DNA from: Camillea tinctor
Taxonomy: Eukaryota; Ascomycota; Sordariomycetes; Xylariales; Xylariaceae
NCBI GenBank assembly: GCA_022578605.1
Contig: MU394057.1
Span: 868,909-932,908 of the forward strand
Direction of reading: 5' to 3'
DNA length: 64,000 nt
The notes below the pieces were generated by a model. It saw only the letters and a list, made by a program, of their open reading frames with translations, ran no database searches and was not told the origin of the DNA. A program made the translations under genes and the position numbers. Within the stretch, counting starts at the first letter, position 1, and every line of letters begins with the position of its first letter. This document shows positions 22,732-33,795 of the stretch, piece by piece.

Positions 22732-23424
22732 GTGTTTTTTGATGCTATCCCTATACCATGGACCAAGCTATTGGAGGCTCTTGTAAATGCCCATTCCTAC
22801 GAGCGCCATGGTTCCTTTTCTCATGCTACCTTAATTATAGGGGTCGAAGCCGGTGCAATCCACTACGTTAGGAGACACCCGAGCTTTCGCTCTATGGCAT
22901 CAAGCAGCAATCCATCATGTGGCTGCCTGCCACTTCTATATCATGCAATAGAAATGAAGGCACTTCGTAGCATCGACCCTGCCTTGGACTACACCTTGGG
23001 GCCACGAGAAAGCAGGTGCTGTACAAACAACATGGTTAGCATGCTGCTCTCGGAGGGGTGTGATTTGAATCTGCACTATCGTATTGAAAACAGAGACAGC
23101 TCTGATGATGGACAGGCAATAACTCTATGGGCTGTGTGGTTATCAACCCAAATGTCATTTTTTCTCTCTAAAGATAGAGCAATAACAACTCGCCAGGAGA
23201 AGGTAGCCATGTTGAATGCCCTCGAAGCCTTCATCAAAGCCGGAGCAGATCTCAGGTCGACACAGGTCGAAATACGATCAATCCAGCGTGCCGTGTTGGC
23301 AGACATGAGTTTAAGCGAAGAGATGGAGCAGGTGATGAGGCTCTATGAGAAACGGCGGAGGGCCCAGGAGATGGGTCTGGATGAAGAAGAAGAGAAATTA
23401 CCGATACCTGGGGCAAAAAGGTAA
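22732..23424 (+). pseudogene. Relic of NACHT/ankyrin-type protein C-terminus
   Basis: An open frame of about 230 codons with no ATG at its start: a TGA at 22729-22731 directly precedes it and the first in-frame ATG comes some 54 codons in. The translation resembles the C-terminal tail of fungal NACHT (NLR-like) proteins: a SHATLIIGVEAGAIHYVRR segment like their FSHLTIAV...HYV block, then NMVSMLLSEGCDLNLHY and LEAFIKAGADL, which are ankyrin-like LL..GAD.N steps, and an ITLWAVWLS stretch between them. It ends in a charged helix (YEKRRRAQEMGLDEEEEKL). No NACHT P-loop or N-terminal effector domain is found upstream. I infer a decayed fragment; a missed upstream exon or a small real ankyrin-like gene starting at the internal Met are alternatives. 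Confidence 0.5.
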
Positions 23425-24059
23425 AAGCTCACTGAGTCTTAAGTGATAACTTGGACTTCATTCAATGCCTTCCCTGAGTCATCCTATATAGTTCCTACTT
23501 TAGAGCCCTGTTTTCGCCATAATGGGTGGATTAGTAACGGCCAGCGGGTTTCTGATGTTGTATGCTTCTCACTCTTTGACTTGCCCTTTTTCTTCAATCT
23601 CCTTTTTATATATACATATACATATACATATATATTATCTTCTACAGTACCTACGTATGAGAACAAATGGGTATAGTAGTTTGTAGTAGTTTTGACACAG
23701 CACATTCAAGTCTCTTAACTGAAGATTTAGAAAGCACATGGAGCCCTACACGGAGGCTTCATGGCCCTTGGGGATGGCTACAAAGCTAGGCCACTTTTTT
23801 CGCCTTGTAAACTGTACCTCATTGAAGGAAACTTCCGATATATTATATGAGCAGTCACTTGACCCTACGTGCGAAATGGTGATTAGCGAGAACAAGAAAG
23901 CCTTGTGCGGGGTGTGCATGTGCAGTACGCTGCACACAACCGCTTATGCTTCACATAATCCTTCTATATTTCACTCTCTTACAACTCCGGCAAGAGCCCT
24001 CCCTAACGTTGTCATCCACCAAGCGATGTTTCGTGAGAGGCTTTGGCTGCAATCTCATC
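23425..24059. other. Intergenic 0.6 kb
   Basis: Contains a (TATACA) type run at about 23609-23635 and short random frames. It presumably holds the promoter of the next gene. No family signal is seen. Confidence 0.45.
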
Positions 24060-24927
24060 ATGGGCCGACTCTCCCGTCAGCGCGCGGTTAAACAGCACGA
24101 GACTAGACAACGCAAGCCCGACGTGAAAATCGGCAGCGGGCACCCCATCGTAGACTTTTTCGCCGGCTACAGCGACTTTGATTTCAAACCGTCAGCCTCC
24201 TCTGCACAGGAATTTCAGCGTCTTCGCAGATCGCAAGGCTGGACGCGTGGTGATCTCGAAGGGGAAGACGCCTGGCACGCTTTTCGCCGAGCGCTAGTCA
24301 AGGAGTTCAACGTTGGGTTCGGTACATATGCGACTGATCTGCTAGCTTGGCAGACCTTATGTGCCATTGTCGGTATCGAAGGGGTGTACAAGATGGATAG
24401 CTGCGAAGTGTGTGAGAATGTGAGTTGTATTGATATGTCACGCTTCCCTCCTACATCAGAAAAAAGGAGCTACTCATCAGGTACTTATCTACCGCCTCAC
24501 TTAGGCCTTAAAAGAGCGGTACTTTAACCTTGTGGACGTCGTGGACGCACACCGTCGGGGCAAGAATGAGCCCGTTCAGACCTTCGCCACAGCGGAGGAG
24601 CTGGAGGAATACACGAAAAAACACGCGGCGTACTTCCCGCTGAACCACAGGTCAGCCGGGGCATTTCTCAGACGCGTTTTGAGGAAGAACAAGCCCCCTG
24701 CCGTGGGCTCAGCAGAGGCACAACTGCCAACAGAACAATTAACAGAGGAAGGCAAGGCTAATAAGGTAAGACCTCAAGGGGACAGAAATATAGGCAAGTC
24801 GGCTTTGAGACAGCGGATAATAGAAGACATTGAAAACTTAGAGGATGTTGAAGATTGTGAGGACACATTCGATAGTCGTTGGCAGGTTGTTACTAAAAAG
24901 AAAATAAAGGGAGAGGACGGTCAATGA
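24060..24927 (+). CDS. Conserved fungal protein of unknown function
   Basis: Two exons, 24060-24419 and 24505-24927, joined in phase 0 to give 260 aa; the 85 bp intron runs GTGAGT...CACTTAG. The layout is one I know from many filamentous fungi without an assigned function: an HPIVDFFAGYSDFDFKP start, a QEFQRLRRSQGWTRGD helix, AFRRALVKEFNVGFGTYATD, LLAWQTLCAIVGI, then after the intron YFNLVDVVDAHRRG and a FATAEELEEYTKKHAAYFPLN block. The C-terminal 80 residues are polar, acidic-basic and likely disordered. It is soluble with no signal peptide or membrane segment. Start chosen at the first Met that gives the basic MGRLSRQRAVKQHETRQRK leader; the 38 codons upstream read as random sequence. The function is unknown. 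Confidence 0.78.
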
Positions 24928-27814
24928 AGTGAACCCCCAGGAGAGAGGAAGAGGGTCAATCAATAGGCTTCATTATGGTTGCTGCTCATACAGTCACTGA
25001 TCACAGTGATGACGATAGCTATGGAATTGGGGATATCTACTTATCCAAAGTGACATAAGCTATACAGATGGAACGAGACTCTAAGTGGGATGTTTTCTTT
25101 TGGTCTGTTACAGTAGCTGTGTATATTAATGGATACGTAAGCTTAAGGTATGATAAGAAAGTACAAGAGCTATACCAAAAAAAAAAAAGGTGAAATAATG
25201 CCAGGCTTTCCCATCTTCAATATCACGTCTACAACCTGTTTCATAAAACCAATGGATCTAGCCATAGAAAAAGAATCCAGGAGCGAGGTGCAAGACTGAA
25301 TTTAGGCTATTCTCTTAGGGAAGACGTGTCCCAAGAGGAAACACCACCTCTATGTCTCAATGCTGACGGTGCATCGAGAAGATATGAGAAAAGGGGTATC
25401 TGACTACACACGGTACTCGCAGTCACTTCTTGGGTGGCCGAGAGACGAATTCTTTGTGCTTTATTTCCCCCCTCTCTCCTTTTTATACATGAAACCCCTT
25501 TAATATCTATTAGATGAACTTAAGAGGTAAATGTTCCTTTTATACCATCCTCGATATGTTTTTCATTATAGGGGCATAGGGGCATAGGGGCGTACTGGAC
25601 AGGAATTTAAGGGGATCATCTCACATCATATCATGTTAAGCCCAATTATGCGAAAGGATATGCCCTCCTTGGTCGCCGCTCTGCGTGCTGATGGTGGGCG
25701 ACAAGAGAGAGAGACAAGAGGTAGACCTAGATAGGTAATTATATTCCGAAAAAGATAATCCGCATGGATCTCCCTGCATTGCGCGAAAACCAAGACGCGG
25801 GTGCCCGTTCGTGAGGAACGTGTCTGCGTGTCTAGGACATGCACATCATGGAGTCATAGCAGAGTTCGCAGTTCGGGGAGAAAACACAACCCGACCGGAT
25901 GGATGGATGCGGGAGATCACGCATCGAGCATTCCGCAGCACAAACCCCCGTATTAGGTGATTAAATACAAATGGGAGCAGCTGAGTTCAACCATGCTCGT
26001 GTCACGGGAACGGCGTCCACCCGTGTCTTGTGTTTTTATTTCAAGTCATTCAGCCAAATAAAAGGGTGAGGGGTTCGCAAGTAGTTATACGGTATATCGA
26101 TGTGGTTAAAGGTTATGGATATAATATTTTATCTTCTTTTTTATATATATCTGACTCACCTACATACATAGCCTACCTAGGATAGAGACTAGATTCCATC
26201 TTGTAAAGTACTGTACGTACGTGCTCGTTATACCTTAAAGTAGCATCGAATCTTGTCGACAAAGTCTCCATGACCAAACACCTATAGTTCAACGTAGCAC
26301 ATACGTAGATGATATATATAAAGTATTACCATCCACGTGCTGACTTATGAAGCAGAGCCAATCAGTGTCAGCAGTATAAGAATGTGGACAGAGTAGTGGA
26401 TTCCTGTCTTAGATCTCGATATTGACTTTTGCCCTTTTTAATTTTAACGTCGCCCATTTGAAACCGTGCTGCTGGGCCAAGTTCAAATTTCCCTTACTGC
26501 GAGACATCGCACCAACCACATGCCGTAGAACGGAACACACACCCCTGGAGAGATAAGATGGATGGATAGATGGATCTGGGGATCTTGGTTTGGCCTTTTT
26601 CTCTTCGTTTCTTTTCTTTTGGGCCAGGGCTATCTCGCGTCAAACCAGACGAATAGTATAATATCCTCGTCCCAAGACAAGCATACATGTAGTATATGTA
26701 TTACCCATCAAACTCGAGAAATTCACTGGGAATGTCGAGAGGGACAACACAAAATCTCGTCTTGATTAAAAATGAAAACTACAGGTTTTACATGTGACTT
26801 AAAGGAAAATCGAAGATAGATAGACCGGCTGCCTATTCTATAAATCCCATTTGTTTTGTTTTATTCTTATACTCCTTCCCCTTCCTACTACGCTATGGTG
26901 ATATAAAACCGTAGAAGGGCCGCCGTGCGCAAAAGAAAAAAAAAAAAAGGACCCGAGCCTTAGCTGTAGTGTTTCTTCAAACAAGGAGTACATGGAGTTG
27001 CGGGTCTAGAACCAAATAATTAGAAGGAATCAAAAGATTCGCGCCTCCAGAAGAAACCAAAAAAGAGAAACGCGCCGATACGTTTTGCACTGCCCGTAAA
27101 CCCGTTTGTTTGCTTCTTGTTGTTGCTCCTGCTGGTTCTGGGCTCGCTCCGCCTTTTTCTGGAAGATCCTATACCAAGACTACCTAGGAGGAGGGGGGTT
27201 CTTGGGGGGCTTCAGGTTCAGGTACGCTTCCCCCTTTCCCCTCCGCTCATCCTCGCATGAATGATGGCCCGCCCTCGCCCCTCCAAGATCTAACATCTTT
27301 CAGACGACGCCTTACCTAGCGAGTTCCAGCCCCAGCGGAGTTTACTTTCCAACAAAAGGGTATGTCATCTTGTCTTGTCTTGTCTTGGGTGATCTATATC
27401 TCAACTATGTATATCGAAAAGAAAAAAAAATTTGGGGCTTATCACAGATCAACAGGCAACTATCTACAGTTATGTTCCCTATCATTTTTTTTGTCTTTAC
27501 TTGCATCATGACCAACTAATGTTATCAATTTTTTTTCAACTGACCTCCTGCATATACACAAAGCGCAAGTAGTTATTCCAGGGTCCTTTTTTAAAATTAC
27601 CTTGTGCCACATACTAAGCAGTTGTATGTAGTTAGTTATCGTACACATGTGACAGGAATCCGGTCAATAAAATCCCTATAAGGTAGGGGAAAAAAAAGAT
27701 GAAAAGTCTCCGGAAGTCTCGGGATTTGTCTGTCCTGCGTTACAATGCTGTAGGTTATGTTGATAGGTGTACTATGTAGTAACCTAGTAACCTATGCTAT
27801 AATGCACCCAAGCT

Positions 27815-27845
<31 letters not shown>

Positions 27846-28959
27846 CAGAGACAAAGTGATGTATATAATAAGATCACTGCGTTGCTATTCCTGTCATCCC
27901 ATCCCCCTGGTTCCTCCCGTCTGATCAAGGGTCCTTTCTCTGAGAATCTTTTTTATTTCTCTTCTTTCGGCTTACGCTTGGATCTCGCGTCATTCCCCCT
28001 GTACGGATTCACCATTCCCATATGATCTCTCTTTTCTGATTATATTATTAACCTTTTTCTTTTTTTTCCGTTCAGGTGATCCCGCTCTGTCTGGGTAATT
28101 TACCCTATACCAGAGGTTATTTCTCCAGACCTGTTCATGGCGAGCTCATATGTTTTGTATGTACATATGTAATGATCCTGCTATATATACTATATTGTAC
28201 GTACACAGGTACACCAAGTCAGGTGGTGGTGTGCTACGACGTTCAGATCATTTATTCCTAGCTGCGCCTCAGTGAATAATGCGAATAAGAGAACGGAACG
28301 AGAGGAAGACACGACACTAGGAAAATAAAATAATAATTTGCCGTCTGTATTACTAGATAGGCTGGTAGGTTGGACTTGTAAGTCGGTGTATTATTGTATT
28401 GCATGTACTTCCGGAATTACTAACAACTACCAACTACATCATATATACAATAATAATCCCCGGAAGAGAGAGAGAGAGATGAATTATAGGTACATACGTA
28501 CGTAATGTTCATCAATCAATACATCATGACCTACCGACTATCAAGTTGCCACTTAAGCCGCTCTGCCCTATAGGATCTAATATCCGCTATGAGTAATAAA
28601 CCCGTGCGATACGCAGCAGTTGTAAGTAATGCTTTTCAATTTCCCAATCGAATTCATTTTGCCCCTCCCTTCTCCTCATCATTCATCCCATCAACCCTCC
28701 AGTGCCCGAGCCCAAACAGCTGGATATGCTCGGTACTAATGTAACCAAAAGGATGCACATTGACATCAACACGTATATACAACGTACATACCTACATATA
28801 CATATTCTGCATCGCCATCTAGTGCTAGCGTCGGTGGGTGAATAAACTTACATGCATGGCAGTGTAAGGTTATTTTAGAAATATTCCCTCAACTAGGAGG
28901 CAACGGAGGGATACCAGATAGGGTCCGTGAATTTCTCGATTGCTAAGGGTATTCCCTTC

Positions 28960-28990
<31 letters not shown>

Positions 28991-29941
28991 AACATCGAAA
29001 ATAATAACGGAATGATAATTGGGACCATCTTCCTTCTAGCTGGGAACACTTGGCGGTCGTTTCAGCCCTTTCCAGGGGGGTGTCATCACCGGGTTTGAAG
29101 GGTGGATGTGGACGTGTGTGGGCATGGATCCCCCTTTCATTGATTTCCCCCCTCCAACTCTTTCCCTTGATCGTTCCACCAAAAAAGGCCGATTCGCATT
29201 ACCCTAGAATATCGTAGTGTAGTGTCACTTAGTCGTAACGAAGGGAGAGACAGGCGGAACTGAAAGAGAAAAGGCCTCCCAAATCATTGTCGTCCAATCA
29301 TCTGTTTCGCCAACCACTAACAACAAAATACTAATGTTAATATGTACATAGTACATGTACAATCCAAGTTTTCTGGGGTTTATCTCCGATTCCTCCAATT
29401 ATCCGTCCCGGTACATAGAGTACATACATAGTACTTAAGTACCTAGATACATACATACACACTTACACTTAAACTACTACAGCAACTCATCCCCCCCCCC
29501 TCTCCCCCCTCTCCCTGCCACTGCGAGTCCCGCAACGCCATGCGAGGAATCTGACCAAGAAAAGTTGGCAGCCAGGCACCCCACGCAGCTTTTCTCCCAC
29601 AAAGCCCACTTCCATCACTTCGAACGAACCCAAGCATTTCCCGGGTGGGTCCCCCTCCAACGGCTGTACCTGCGTCTCGACGGTCGTTCCTCTGCATTTA
29701 TTATCTATCATATGTGCCCACCATAATCATCATCTTTTTGCTTTGCCCTATTTGCTCCCATACACTCACTAGCAGGGTTTCGCGTGCTTACGCAGCTTTA
29801 TTGCTTTATTGTCTCTCCCACGCTCCCTACACACGAAAATATATCTGCAACCTGGATGCGGGTCCCCATAACTTCCCTTCTTCAACCTCATGGGCCGAAA
29901 CGACGTAACAGCATAAGGAACCATATTACTTTTCATATTGT
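24928..29941. other. Gene-free 5 kb stretch
   Basis: Five kilobases without a convincing frame on either strand. It holds many simple repeats: GGGGCATA x2-3 at about 25570-25591, TCTTG x4 at 27368-27387, (AG)14 at 27817-27844, (GA) near 28466, and a run of 25 A at 28960-28984. Several C/T-rich blocks (27100-27290, 27900-28080) look like fungal promoter or 5' UTR sequence for the gene at 29942. I see no tRNA or rRNA. Confidence 0.55.
27817..27844. repeat. (AG)14 microsatellite
   Basis: Fourteen uninterrupted AG units in the gene-free stretch. Confidence 0.9.
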
Positions 29942-32197
29942 ATGACAACACCTCTTGCTTCGTCGCACCTGTACCTTGACTTCGCCGGACACCTCAAGGA
30001 GAAAGATACTCAGCCACCCGCCATGGATGGTCCTCTTCTGCAAACCCCTAAAACGGGTCACTCACGTTTTTCTAAAGCCCTGCCCGCCCCTCCGCCCGGA
30101 CTCGACAACACCTTGAAGGTTATACCTCGAAAACTCCCATCTCTTCCCGCTTCACCTCTTCCACCTAGAAAAGATAGCATTAGCGCTAAGTCCAACGGAA
30201 ACCTAAACCCTAAATTCAGTCCTCTTCATTCGCCACTACCAGCACTACCGGCCAAGATGGAGACCACTCAGCTTCCAGGGCAGATGAATTCCATCCCAAG
30301 GAGACCAGTAGGACAGCCAGCTCCGGCTACTCAGGCTCTTCAGGAAGTAGTGGACCCCTCAACTGTGCCACGGACAAACAAGATGAAGAGAGTTTCTTCT
30401 ATCTCTAGTATTCTGTCAGCATATTCACGTACTTCGTCAGACTCTGGCAATAGGTTGTCCCAGGACAGTTACCACACAAAGGATAGTGAACCATCATATT
30501 CACCACAGCGAGAAGGATTGGACGCAAAGCAGCAGTCCACAAAGGCATTTTCCATCTTTTCAGGAAACCCGTACGCCGATGATATGTCACAAACCGTAGA
30601 CGGAGCAAGAGAACTTGACCAAGCACCACCGCCGCCTCCGATGAAAGACCCCGCGCGCCCAAGCACCCCTTCCACTATTCGCCCCGCCGACTCTCCATCA
30701 GCACCCAATGGTGCACCTATGACATCGTCACCTGTGTCTTCCGTCAATGGATCGCCTGGACAACGAGAAATTTGGCGGCGGAGGGCCTCATCTAAATCAG
30801 ATCGCAGCCTGGCCGTGGCAGGTCTCAAATTAACCACATCGCATGGGTCAACCGCTGCAACCGCTGCAACCTCACAGGCAGTCAAAGCTGACCCGCTTCC
30901 CCCCCCTCCATCTCCACCTTCCACGCAAAACCGCACTCCAGCCACTGCTGCGTTACCCCCAAGAGGTGCTTCTCTCCCTGGAAGGAATATTCGACCAAAC
31001 AGACCAGCAAATCCAGAAAGCAACGAAGAGATGGTTAAACTTCCTGGAATTTCGAAGCTCAAGGAGCTTGCCAAGCGTGGCTCGGGCTCCAAAGATGAGC
31101 AGAAGGCGGATATCGAGCCTCAACCCAAGACCCAGGTTCAGGTCGAGTCGGGAGCCAAAGCCAAGTCACCGATTCAATCGCAACCTGTCGCGGAAGCTGA
31201 ACCTGCAAGTATGCGAAGCCCTGTGGCGGAGATGGTTGTACCGCCAGCGTCATCATTGTCTTCGCCGGAATACCCCCCAGGAGAGTCCGCCAAAAAGGTT
31301 CTCTCGCGCCGACCGGTAGGAGCTTCCCAGCGCGAAGGTCAAGGCCCTCAAAGAAAGCAGAGCACACCGGAATTGTCGGGTTTCAGTCAGAAATCCCCCA
31401 CTCAGCCTAGCAACAGTGGTTTTTACCGCAATCCTTCACCCGGTAGCAGTAGCCGGCAGCGACAACCTCGTAGCAACGACGTCCAGCCGACTATGGCGAC
31501 TCAGGCACCCACGGTACTTGCACGTTCGCTGGTTACACAGGTACCCGGACCGGAGCAGACCAGCGCGCCTATCGCGCAATCGTGGCAAACCCCGGCCAAT
31601 TCGACCGAGCCTCTCGGAAAGCCGGAGCTATTTGACCTCGTCAGTACGCTCAACGAGGCAGACCTTTCTCCGAATGACTTGGCCCCACGCAAGAAGAACA
31701 CTCCGGCTCCATCGCGAAGGGTAGCACCGAACACGCCGGCCGTCCCCCTCAGCGACGTTAACGAGGGAGTTGAGGAAGACGGCGCGACCAAAGGCATGGA
31801 GCTCACCGAGGAGCAGACCGAGAAGTTGAACATGGCCCTCTCCCGCTTTCCTCGCAACTGGGAGAACAACAGCCCGAGCAATGGTACCTGGCCGGCCGGC
31901 CCCGTCCTCGAGAAGCACCACAACTGCTACACCAAGCACAGCACGTTTGTCTTCGCTAAGAACGTGAACTACTCGATCGCGTGTCAGACCTGCGGCGTCG
32001 CCGACAGCAGCGCCCGCAAGGTATGCTCTTGGTGTAATCTGCGTATCTGCACGAAGTGCCACGGGACCCTGCAAACCACCGGTCGAGAGCTCAAGGCCTT
32101 GTTAGCCGTGCTCCAAGAGGAGAAGCGCCAGGCGAAGGGCAAGGACAAGGAAATAATGGAGCCTGCTGCCGCTGGGTCTGGCGCAGATAATCATTAA
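29942..32197 (+). CDS. Pro/Ser-rich protein with C-terminal Cys-rich zinc module
   Basis: A single exon of 751 aa. Residues 1-620 are low-complexity and Pro/Ser/Gln-rich, with repeated basic-Pro motifs such as KALPAPPPG, RKLPSLPASPLPPRK and APPPPPMKDP that resemble SH3-binding sites. From about residue 620 the composition changes to a folded segment (EEQTEKLNMALSRFPRNWENN), then HHNCYTKHSTFVFAKNVNYS and CQTCGVADSSARKVCSWCNLRICTKC, i.e. three CxxC pairs plus Cys/His ahead of them (residues about 658-708), which should bind zinc. A coiled, charged tail follows. A second in-frame ATG at 30023 (CGCCATGG, strong context, MDGPLLQTPKTGHSRFSKALP) may be the real start. I do not recognise a named family; a scaffold or cell-polarity type adaptor is only a guess. 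The gene body is clean and unbroken. Confidence 0.75.
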   Translation: MTTPLASSHLYLDFAGHLKEKDTQPPAMDGPLLQTPKTGHSRFSKALPAPPPGLDNTLKVIPRKLPSLPASPLPPRKDSISAKSNGNLNPKFSPLHSPLPALPAKMETTQLPGQMNSIPRRPVGQPAPATQALQEVVDPSTVPRTNKMKRVSSISSILSAYSRTSSDSGNRLSQDSYHTKDSEPSYSPQREGLDAKQQSTKAFSIFSGNPYADDMSQTVDGARELDQAPPPPPMKDPARPSTPSTIRPADSPSAPNGAPMTSSPVSSVNGSPGQREIWRRRASSKSDRSLAVAGLKLTTSHGSTAATAATSQAVKADPLPPPPSPPSTQNRTPATAALPPRGASLPGRNIRPNRPANPESNEEMVKLPGISKLKELAKRGSGSKDEQKADIEPQPKTQVQVESGAKAKSPIQSQPVAEAEPASMRSPVAEMVVPPASSLSSPEYPPGESAKKVLSRRPVGASQREGQGPQRKQSTPELSGFSQKSPTQPSNSGFYRNPSPGSSSRQRQPRSNDVQPTMATQAPTVLARSLVTQVPGPEQTSAPIAQSWQTPANSTEPLGKPELFDLVSTLNEADLSPNDLAPRKKNTPAPSRRVAPNTPAVPLSDVNEGVEEDGATKGMELTEEQTEKLNMALSRFPRNWENNSPSNGTWPAGPVLEKHHNCYTKHSTFVFAKNVNYSIACQTCGVADSSARKVCSWCNLRICTKCHGTLQTTGRELKALLAVLQEEKRQAKGKDKEIMEPAAAGSGADNH

Positions 32198-33795
32198 AGG
32201 GAGACGAATTCAAGTAGCCCGAACCTAACCCTCTACTACTCTTTCTTCCTCACCTTCACACGTCTTGAAAGACACTATCTTTCTCTTCTTGAGTTTTTAG
32301 AAACTGGGAAATATACCAAAGAAAAAGAGGGAGCGAGTGCCCTTAATTGAGTATATGGAAATGGCGTTGGACGTATAGAGGGGGATCACAAACCAGACAC
32401 CACTTGGCCTGAGGCCATTCTTCCTTTTGTCGGTACATACTACACAGAAAGACAGAGAGGGAGAAAGAGTATAACCGGTTCTTGCATTTGGAGGAGGCGT
32501 TTTGTTGATACTATGTATGATACCACGTTTTGTTTGAAATTTTTTCGAGAGAGGGCAGAATTGACTGTCAATATTGTGTATGAAAAGGTGAAAAGAAATT
32601 TCCAATGTATAATGACTACTACTATTATTCTTGGCTTGAGGCCGAAATGAACTTGACTAAAATGGATCTTTTCTTCTTCGTAATTTTTTTTTTGGTTGTT
32701 GATGCTTTTTCTATATATGCTGATCAGGTAGGTTGGTAGGAAGAAGGAAAGGAAGAAAGCAGGAAAAAGGAAATAGAATAAAAGAAAAGAACAGAGGTCT
32801 GTCACTTTGGCAAGGCAAGTCTATATGTACTAGATTCCCCAAGTTAATGTTCCTTCTCTTCTTGTTCAACGTCTTCTTACTGGAAGGCGTCGGTGTCCCC
32901 ACTGCTCGTTCCCGCCTGCCTACTTGCCTGCCTGCCTATCGTACCCGAATATTTGACTTTAGGTAAAACAAGGAAACTCGAGCTTTGAAACATGGAGTTT
33001 TCAGTGGAAGGTACAATGTCATAGGTACGGAGTAGGGAAGGACCATTGATGGTGGGTGTGTACATTGACAAGTCGTACATGACCTGTACTCTTTTATGTA
33101 GAATAGTCGTTCGGGTCTACATATTGACCTCAATGCTCAAATTTGCATGTGACAAATCACTTGTTTACAAACCTCGAGTTTCTTTACTCTATCCAACAAA
33201 TCAGCTTTTATTTACTTTTTAGTTGTAAGGTTAGGTAAGTTAAGGTTACATGAATCTTCAAATGACAACACATTGAACAAGATCTCTGATATCTGTCTGT
33301 CTCGTGCAATGCAGATATGCAGGTAGTGCGTGTACCTGAAGGCCAAGACAAGTACTGTATGTATATGTCTAATACGTGCGCTGGAACCTGATCTTGCACA
33401 CTAGCGATCGGCAATTGAATAGAGTAAAAGCGGTAGCGGGGTAACATTCGCTAGAAGACGAAAGAGTCCGGCGATCTTAGCGGTCAACGAGCAAGTCCTA
33501 GTGGGTCACCGGCTGCCCTGACGTGGTCGTTTTATCTGCACTGCTGCAATAATAAGGTGAAGAAAGACCACCCCTAAAAAAGAAAAGGTTAAGGTTATTC
33601 AGCTGAGTTACACCTGTAACCGATAGGTACAGTACATGTTATTGATATCTCATCTCACCTTAACTTTAACTATCATTCATTATTTTTTCCTTTTTTTAAT
33701 CCACCACACATACTTATCATCATCAAAACACACTTTACATATACACTACACACACACACACACACACACAACCTACTAAATAAATAAATCAAACA
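32198..33795. other. Intergenic 1.6 kb
   Basis: Between two genes in the same direction. It carries T/A-rich DNA and, immediately ahead of the next start, a (CA) repeat at 33748-33770 that would lie in the 5' UTR. No gene is seen. Confidence 0.5.
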
